A program made the position numbers and the translations under genes. This document shows, in pieces, positions 59,152-64,000 of a DNA stretch of 64,000 nucleotides. The notes beneath the pieces were generated by a model, which was given only the letters and a program-made list of their open reading frames with translations, was not told where the DNA came from and did no database searches. Positions within the stretch are counted from its first letter, which is position 1, and each line of letters begins with the position of its first letter. This stretch comes from Caballeronia sp. BR00000012568055 (lineage in GTDB: Bacteria; Pseudomonadota; Gammaproteobacteria; Burkholderiales; Burkholderiaceae), in the NCBI RefSeq assembly GCF_029439455.1, contig NZ_JAQFVG010000075.1:116601-180600 (forward strand). Direction: 5' to 3'.

Positions 59152-60165
59152 TCAGCGCGGTTCGATCAGCGCATTGCCGCGCGGTTCATCGACCACGCCG
59201 CCACGCTGCTTTTCGATCCAGTTGCGGCGTTCCTCGCGCGGCGTCACGCCGAACCGGTCGCGATACGCATTCGAAAAATGCGCCGCCGATGAAAACCCGC
59301 ACGCGAGACTGATCTGCACCACGGATTTACTGGTGCGCTGCAATTGCGTGCGTGCTTTGGTAAGTCTGAGACCTAAGTAATACTTCGATGGCATCGCGCC
59401 GAGATATTGGCGAAACAATCGTTCGAGCTGACGGCGCGAAATGCCGATCAGTGTGGCGATTTCATCGGTGGCGAGCGGGTCTTCGATATTCGCTTCCATC
59501 AACTGAAGCGCATCGTTCAGACGCGGATGGCGCTCGCCCGGCGCGGTAACGAAGGGAATGCGCTGACGCTCCGTACCCGCGCGCAATACGCCGATGCCGA
59601 GGTTATCGGCAATCCGTTCGGCAAGGTCCTGCCCATGCTCGCGCGCGATCATCGCCAGCATAAAGTCGATGCCGGCCTGCCCGCCCGAACACGTCGCGCG
59701 ATCGCGATCGATCTCGAAAATCTGCTGCGTGACGATGGCGCGCTCGAACTGCTCCGTGAACTGCTGATACGTCTCCCAGTTCACCGCCACGCGATACTGC
59801 GAAAGCTGTCCCGCCATCGCCAGCCACCACACGCCGTGATGAATGCCCGAGACCAGCGGCGTACGCGGCGCGACGCGCGCGAGACTCGCCAGAAACAATC
59901 GATAATCCGCGAACTGTTGATAGCGCTCCGAAATAACGATCAGCCAGTCGCACTGCACGGCGTCGTTGAAAGCGCAATCGGCGGGAAGCTGCGCACCGTT
60001 CGACAGCGGCACCGCGCGGCCATCCCACGAACAGATGCGCCACTCGTACAAACGATGCCCGTCGATTTCATTGGCCAGCGCGAGACAATCGATAATCGGC
60101 GCGATGCCGCTCATCGACACCGGCGGCAAGGCAACAATCGCAACCTGAATCGGCAAGCCCGTCAC
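59152..60165 (-). CDS. argR: AraC-family arginine regulator ArgR (GlxA-like)
   Basis: 337 residues. The N-terminal two thirds (about 5-195) is a DJ-1/PfpI-like ligand domain; the C-terminal AraC HTH (about 225-325) has A-T-D-E-I-A-T-L-I-G-I-S-R-R-Q-L-E-R-L and G-F-S-S-A-A-H-F-S-N-A-Y-R-D-R-F-G. This architecture and its position between the transporter genes and aruC equal Pseudomonas aeruginosa ArgR, the arginine-responsive activator of the aru and aot operons. It is unrelated to E. coli ArgR. GTG start at 60165, one base after the ATPase stop, so read from the transporter transcript. Confidence 0.9.
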   Translation of the reverse strand: MTGLPIQVAIVALPPVSMSGIAPIIDCLALANEIDGHRLYEWRICSWDGRAVPLSNGAQLPADCAFNDAVQCDWLIVISERYQQFADYRLFLASLARVAPRTPLVSGIHHGVWWLAMAGQLSQYRVAVNWETYQQFTEQFERAIVTQQIFEIDRDRATCSGGQAGIDFMLAMIAREHGQDLAERIADNLGIGVLRAGTERQRIPFVTAPGERHPRLNDALQLMEANIEDPLATDEIATLIGISRRQLERLFRQYLGAMPSKYYLGLRLTKARTQLQRTSKSVVQISLACGFSSAAHFSNAYRDRFGVTPREERRNWIEKQRGGVVDEPRGNALIEPR

Positions 60166-60166
60166 C

Positions 60167-60958
60167 TTATTTCAGGCTGCCCGACAGAAACTGTCGCAGT
60201 CGATCGCTCTTGGGCGCGCTCAGCACGTCCGACGGCGCGCCCTCTTCTTCCGTGCGCCCCTGATGCAGAAACATCACGTGATTCGACACATTGCGCGCGA
60301 AGCCCATTTCGTGCGTGACGACGATCATGGTGCGGCCTTCCTCAGCCAGACGCTGCATCACCTTCAGCACTTCGCCGACGAGTTCGGGATCGAGCGCGGA
60401 CGTGGGTTCATCGAAAAGCATGACATCGGGATGCATGGCGAGTGCGCGCGCAATCGCCACGCGCTGCTGCATGCCGCCCGACAGATGCGACGGATACTGC
60501 TTCTCCACACGCGGCGGCAAACCCACTTTCTCCAGATACTCGCGCGCGCGTTCTTCAGCTTCTTTCTTCGAGATGCCGAGCACGTGAATCGGCGCTTCCA
60601 TCACGTTTTCGATCGCGGTCATATGCGACCACAAGTTGAAATGCTGAAACACCATCGCGAGCTTGGTGCGCACGCGCTGCAACTGCTTGTGATCCGCGAC
60701 TTCCTGATTGCCGGCCTTGTCGGTTTTCGTGCGCACCGCTTCGCCATCGACGATGATCTGCCCGGCGTTCGGCCGCTCCAGAAAATTGATGCAGCGCAGG
60801 AACGTGCTCTTGCCCGAGCCGCTCGCACCGATGATGCTGATCACATCGCCCGCATTCGCGGACAGCGACACGCCCTTGAGCACTTCGTTGTCGCCGTAGC
60901 GCTTGTGAATGTCCTGCGCGACGAGCTTGGTCGCGACGTCTTTGGCGGTAGGCTCCAA
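60167..60958 (-). CDS. aotP: Amino acid ABC transporter ATPase (AotP/HisP-like)
   Basis: 263 residues from a TTG start at 60958, chosen because AGGAG lies 7 bases upstream and the start then matches the family; no ATG is in register. Walker [10 protein letters not shown] (44-52), signature L-S-G-G-M-Q-Q-R, Walker [13 protein letters not shown] and H-loop V-V-T-H-E-M-G-F are all present. It energises uptake of arginine or other basic amino acids. The argR start is one base beyond its stop. Confidence 0.92.
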   Translation of the reverse strand: MEPTAKDVATKLVAQDIHKRYGDNEVLKGVSLSANAGDVISIIGASGSGKSTFLRCINFLERPNAGQIIVDGEAVRTKTDKAGNQEVADHKQLQRVRTKLAMVFQHFNLWSHMTAIENVMEAPIHVLGISKKEAEERAREYLEKVGLPPRVEKQYPSHLSGGMQQRVAIARALAMHPDVMLFDEPTSALDPELVGEVLKVMQRLAEEGRTMIVVTHEMGFARNVSNHVMFLHQGRTEEEGAPSDVLSAPKSDRLRQFLSGSLK

Positions 60959-61001
60959 CGCGTTTCTCCTGATGATGAACCTGATGGATTTTACTCGCTC
61001 G

Positions 61002-61724
61002 TTAGCGCGCGGATGCCTGCACCGGACGCAGATAAGCCAGCCACTTTCGCTCCGCTTTCCTGAACAACGCAACCAGCGCGAACGAGATCGCCAGATACAG
61101 CAGCGCCGCGATGCCGAACGAATCGAACGATTGATACGTGGCCGAATTCGCATCGCGCGCGACCTTGAGAATGTCCGGCACGGTGGCGGTGAACGCGACG
61201 GTCGTGGCGTGCAGCATCAGGATCACTTCGTTGCTGTACAAAGGCAAGGCGCGGCGCAACGCGGACGGCAGCACGATCCGCCGATACATCGTGAACGTGC
61301 TCATGCCGTAGACGCGCGCGGCTTCCACTTCGCCGTGCGGAATCGCGCGGATTGCGCCGGCGAAGATTTCGGTGGTGTACGCACAGGTGTTGAGCGCGAA
61401 GGCGAGGATCGCGCAATTGAAACCGCTTTTGAAAAACGCTTCGAGCAGCGATTGCGTGCGCACGAATTCAAGGCTGTACATGCCGGTGTAGAGCAACAGC
61501 AATTGCACGTAGAGCGGCGTGCCGCGAAATACATACGTGTAGAGGCGCACCGGCGTAGACAACCATTTTTTCTTCGATACACGCGCACACGCCAACGGCA
61601 CCGCCGCGCAAAATCCCAGCGCGATCGATAGCGCCAGCAGCCATAACGTGACGACTAAACCCGATGCGCGCATGCCATCGGAATAAAGGAAAGGACGCCA
61701 GAATTCGGCGAAGACCTGGAACAT
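61002..61724 (-). CDS. aotM: Amino acid ABC permease (AotM/HisM-like)
   Basis: 240 residues, five membrane helices, of the HisMQ/GlnP family. Cytoplasmic EAA loop seen as [11 protein letters not shown] near 165. [12 protein letters not shown] is the conserved R-G-T-P motif. The ATG at 61724 is used; a longer reading overlaps the aotQ end. Pairs with AotQ to form the channel. Confidence 0.92.
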   Translation of the reverse strand: MFQVFAEFWRPFLYSDGMRASGLVVTLWLLALSIALGFCAAVPLACARVSKKKWLSTPVRLYTYVFRGTPLYVQLLLLYTGMYSLEFVRTQSLLEAFFKSGFNCAILAFALNTCAYTTEIFAGAIRAIPHGEVEAARVYGMSTFTMYRRIVLPSALRRALPLYSNEVILMLHATTVAFTATVPDILKVARDANSATYQSFDSFGIAALLYLAISFALVALFRKAERKWLAYLRPVQASAR

Positions 61725-61752
61725 TGCGTGTCTCCGTATTGGTCGGATTCGG

Positions 61753-62442
61753 TCAGAATTCGGCGTGACGCACACCGAGCGAATAGCGCTTTTCCAGCGC
61801 CATCAACACGACGTTCGATGCGGTCGTGATCGCCAGATAAATCGCCGCCGCGATCATGATGAAGAAGAACATGTTGAAGCTCGCCTTGCCCGCGTCCTGC
61901 GCGGCTTTGACGACATCCGCGAGACCGATGATCGACACCAGCGCCGTCGCTTTCACCAGCACTTGCCAGTTATTGCCGATGCCCGGCAACGCGAAACGCA
62001 TCATCTGCGGGAACAGGATGCGGGCGAACACGCGCGCGCCGCTCATGCCGTAGGCGCTGCCCGCCTCCAACTGGCCGCGCGGCACCGCGAGAAACGCGCC
62101 GCGAAAGGTTTCGGTGAAGTACGCGCCGTAGATAAAGCCGAGCGTGAGAATGCCGGCGGTAAAGGGATCGATATCGAACTGATCCCAGCCGAGCGCATCG
62201 GTGATGTTGTTGACGGCGATCTGGATGCTGTAGAACAACAGCAGCATCAGCACGAGATCGGGCACGGAGCGGATCAGCGTGGTGTAGGCGGTCGCGACCG
62301 CGCGCATCGCACGATTGGCCGACAGTTTCGCCGATGCACCGATCAGGCCCAGCAGCACCGACACCGCCAGCGACAACACCGCCAACGCGAGCGTTTGTTT
62401 TGCGCCCGCCCAAATGAGCGGACCGAAGCCTTGCAGGAACAC
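61753..62442 (-). CDS. aotQ: Amino acid ABC permease (AotQ/HisQ-like), GTG start
   Basis: 229 residues from the GTG at 62442, which has a perfect GGAGG five bases upstream and gives the normal HisQ length and N-terminus (V-F-L-Q-G-F-G-P-L-I-W). An ATG at 62535 would add 31 atypical residues. The EAA loop reads Q-L-E-A-G-S-A-Y-G-M-S; L-I-R-S-V-P-D-L-V is in the family R-G-T/V-P position. First gene of the transporter operon; the binding-protein gene that normally precedes it is missing here. Confidence 0.92.
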   Translation of the reverse strand: MFLQGFGPLIWAGAKQTLALAVLSLAVSVLLGLIGASAKLSANRAMRAVATAYTTLIRSVPDLVLMLLLFYSIQIAVNNITDALGWDQFDIDPFTAGILTLGFIYGAYFTETFRGAFLAVPRGQLEAGSAYGMSGARVFARILFPQMMRFALPGIGNNWQVLVKATALVSIIGLADVVKAAQDAGKASFNMFFFIMIAAAIYLAITTASNVVLMALEKRYSLGVRHAEF

Positions 62443-62551
62443 GCGCGCCTCCGTGATTAATCGATTGGCGGCGATCGTCGCAAGCGAAAAAACTTCGCTC
62501 AAATGCAGGGGAATAGATTTATTGCGTTGCAGCATCGCGTTAACGGCGATG

Positions 62552-62583
62552 CCGCGCGGTTCGGTCGCACCGAAGCCGCGCGG
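62552..62583. repeat. Long imperfect hairpin upstream of aotQ
   Basis: CCGCGCGG-TTCGGT (62552-62565) pairs with ACCGAA-G-CCGCGCGG (62569-62583), 14 bp with one bulged G and a 3-nt loop. No T-run follows on either strand, so it is not a simple terminator. It may be a processing or attenuation structure. Confidence 0.6.
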
Positions 62584-62594
62584 AAAGTGTGCTT

Positions 62595-63002
62595 TTAGGT
62601 CGCTTTTTCGATAGAACGCACGCGCTGCGCCACTTGCCCGTTCGCCACCGCGATATCCGGGCTTTCCTGCAACAGCGGCAGGAAGCGATCGGCGAAAGCG
62701 GGATCGCGCGATTCGGCGCTGAACATGGCGGCCACCGCTTTTGCATGCGTGACATAGGCGTCGGGCGTGGCTTCTTTATCGTCGAGCACGTCGTCGAGCG
62801 CGGCGATCAGCGTCGATAAAGGCGTGAGCCAGCGATAGTCCGAACCATTGATCACGATTTGCAGAAACTCGCCGGGCGATGTCGGCCCGAACTCGGCCTC
62901 GTGCTTCGTATGCAGATGCGCGAGCACGCTGCGATGAAGCGCGAGCAAAGGATGCCGCACGTCGCGAAGGAATTCGATGGCTTGCTGACCGTTCATCATC
63001 AT
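62595..63002 (-). CDS. Hypothetical protein (135 aa)
   Basis: Opens with three consecutive ATG codons (63002, 62999, 62996); GGAG lies 4-10 bases upstream depending on which is used. The protein looks all-helical and soluble: A-I-E-F-L-R-D-V-R-H-P-L-L-A-L-H-R-S-V-L near the start, then W-L-T-P-L-S-T-L-I-A-A-L-D-D-V-L, and a C-terminal helix V-A-Q-R-V-R-S-I-E-K. The longer open frame upstream would overlap the EAL gene antisense-free spacer and is not convincing. I do not recognise the family. It is between the EAL gene and the transporter operon, all on the same strand. Confidence 0.6.
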   Translation of the reverse strand: MMMNGQQAIEFLRDVRHPLLALHRSVLAHLHTKHEAEFGPTSPGEFLQIVINGSDYRWLTPLSTLIAALDDVLDDKEATPDAYVTHAKAVAAMFSAESRDPAFADRFLPLLQESPDIAVANGQVAQRVRSIEKAT

Positions 63003-63051
63003 GTCGCTCCGGATTTTCCAAAGCGCATAGATGCGGCCGATTGCGCTGCGA

Positions 63052-64000
63052 TCAAGTGCCGCGCATCTTGCCCGCATAGCGGATGAAATCGGCGGCGGTG
63101 AGCGGCGGCGAGAACAGCCAGCCTTGCCCGAATCGCGCGCCACGCGCTTTGAGATACGCCGCCTGCTCTTCCCGTTCGATACCCTCGGCAATCACCTGCA
63201 CATCGAGCGTCGCCGCCATGTCGATGATATGCGAGGCCACGCTGCTCGACGCCGCGTCCTGCCCGATCGTATCGATAAACGACTTGTCGATCTTCAGGCC
63301 GTCGATGCGGAAGTTTTGCAGATGCGAAAGGCTCGAATAACCGGTGCCGAAGTCATCGAGATAGACGGCATGCCCGGCGCTGCGGAACGCGCTGATCACT
63401 TCCTTGGCGGCATCGGCATCGAGAAAACTGCGCTCGGTAGCTTCGATGCGGATTTGCTTCGCGCGCACGCCTTGTTGTTCGATGGCAGGCCGCAGCACAT
63501 CGAGAAAACGATGCGTGGTCAAATCCTGCGCCGATAGATTGACCGATATGTAGTAATCCTCGTAACGCTTGAGAAACTCGCCGAGTTCGAGCAGCACGGT
63601 ATCGAGCACCTGATCGGTGATCGCCTGAATCAGCCCGCCGTGCTCCGCGAGCGGAATAAAGTGATCCGGACGCACGATCCGGTCGTGATGCTGCCAGCGC
63701 ACCAGCGCTTCCGCGCCCACGCAGCGGCGCGTGGCGAGATCGACGATCGGCTGATACGCGACGATGAACTGATGGCGGCGCACGGCATCGCTCAACTGGC
63801 CACGCGGCGACAGACGGCGCACGATGAACAACGCGGCCCAGCCCGCGCACAGCAAGCCGACCGCCATGCCGCCGAGCAGCCACGCCCACGGCAGCGTGGA
63901 GACGCGCTCGATCGTGGACTGATGCGGCGCGCTGACCACCACAGCCAGCGGCATCGACACGGAGCGGCGCACGACGTAGTTCGAACAATCGATACTGCGC
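63052..64000 (-). CDS. Cyclic-di-GMP phosphodiesterase, CSS-EAL type (C-terminal part)
   Basis: The 5' end lies beyond the window; 315 codons are visible. The first residues contain a Cys (S-I-D-C-S-N-Y) and lead into a membrane helix (W-A-W-L-L-G-G-M-A-V-G-L-L), as in the periplasmic CSS-motif domain of E. coli PdeB/C/D/G/N, in which a disulfide controls activity. The cytoplasmic EAL domain is complete: G-A-E-A-L-V-R-W, S-V-N-L-S-A-Q, E-A-T-E-R, D-D-F-G-T-G-Y-S, L-K-I-D-K, A-E-G-I-E and Q-G-W-L-F-S-P-P-L. All catalytic and metal ligands are present, so it should degrade c-di-GMP. No GGDEF domain is visible. Confidence 0.9.
   Translation of the reverse strand, partial: RSIDCSNYVVRRSVSMPLAVVVSAPHQSTIERVSTLPWAWLLGGMAVGLLCAGWAALFIVRRLSPRGQLSDAVRRHQFIVAYQPIVDLATRRCVGAEALVRWQHHDRIVRPDHFIPLAEHGGLIQAITDQVLDTVLLELGEFLKRYEDYYISVNLSAQDLTTHRFLDVLRPAIEQQGVRAKQIRIEATERSFLDADAAKEVISAFRSAGHAVYLDDFGTGYSSLSHLQNFRIDGLKIDKSFIDTIGQDAASSSVASHIIDMAATLDVQVIAEGIEREEQAAYLKARGARFGQGWLFSPPLTAADFIRYAGKMRGT

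Noticed and set aside
62443..62535. Longer aotQ start at the ATG 62535
   Set aside because: The 31 extra residues are not typical of HisQ-type permeases, and the GTG at 62442 has a perfect GGAGG five bases upstream.

Overview
The window looks like a piece of the main chromosome of a Burkholderia-group betaproteobacterium (Burkholderia, Paraburkholderia or Caballeronia). Evidence: high GC with strong GC3 bias; the thrS-infC-rpmI-rplT-pheS-pheT-ihfA-merR core operon; a pcaIJFBDC/pcaR beta-ketoadipate cluster; the DUF2844/DUF3443 lipoprotein pair; and a Pseudomonas-type aot-argR-aruCFGDBE arginine cluster. I see no insertion sequence, prophage, CRISPR array, rRNA or attachment site. Intrinsic terminators bound most operons.

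Layout. 1-1395: the end of aceB (malate synthase), a small conserved protein, an ABM-domain monooxygenase, and an intergenic region holding a candidate structured RNA. 1396-4785: bamC, then a secreted pair whose second member (DUF3443) carries all the landmarks of a bilobal pepsin-like aspartic protease. 4851-11948: protocatechuate-branch genes pcaI-J-F-B-D-C, with the divergent IclR regulator pcaR and a tandem operator between, then a LysR regulator. 11953-15228: DoxX and its divergent LysR regulator, a membrane protein, tRNA-Pro(GGG), a lipoprotein and a small protein. 15324-23285: translation operon thrS-infC(AUC start)-rpmI-rplT-pheS-pheT-ihfA-merR, all on the minus strand. 23586-28907: tRNA-Val(GAC), relA, a RidA-like protein, an alpha/beta hydrolase, and scoAB (acetoacetate CoA-transferase). 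29114-36531: PAS-LuxR regulator, thioesterase and SDR, ETF-ubiquinone oxidoreductase, aroC, a transporter-acyltransferase fusion and a CBS protein. 36734-45088: metY-hydrolase pair, DUF962, a YihY-family protein, wrbA-DUF2069, an FAD-linked dehydrogenase, a phosphoesterase, SRAP/YedK and a 53-residue membrane peptide.

45089-50900 is an AaeXAB-type efflux operon (NodT-type outer-membrane lipoprotein, FUSC pump, DUF1656, HlyD adaptor) with a divergent LysR regulator. 50946-62442 is one co-oriented 11.5-kb arginine system. ABC permeases (aotQ, aotM) and ATPase (aotP) lead into the AraC-family regulator argR. The complete arginine succinyltransferase pathway follows (aruC/astC, aruF, aruG, astD, astB, astE), and a periplasmic amino-acid binding protein lies at the far end. 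Beyond it are an unrecognised 135-residue protein and the C-terminal part of a CSS-EAL cyclic-di-GMP phosphodiesterase cut by the window end.

Much of the window serves carbon and nitrogen catabolism. Aromatics go through beta-ketoadipate to succinyl-CoA and acetyl-CoA, ketone bodies go through scoAB, and arginine goes to glutamate and succinate. These are interleaved with housekeeping translation genes. The least explained items are the pepsin-like DUF3443 protein with its DUF2844 neighbour, the three-hairpin RNA candidate, and the relocation of the binding-protein gene in the arginine cluster.
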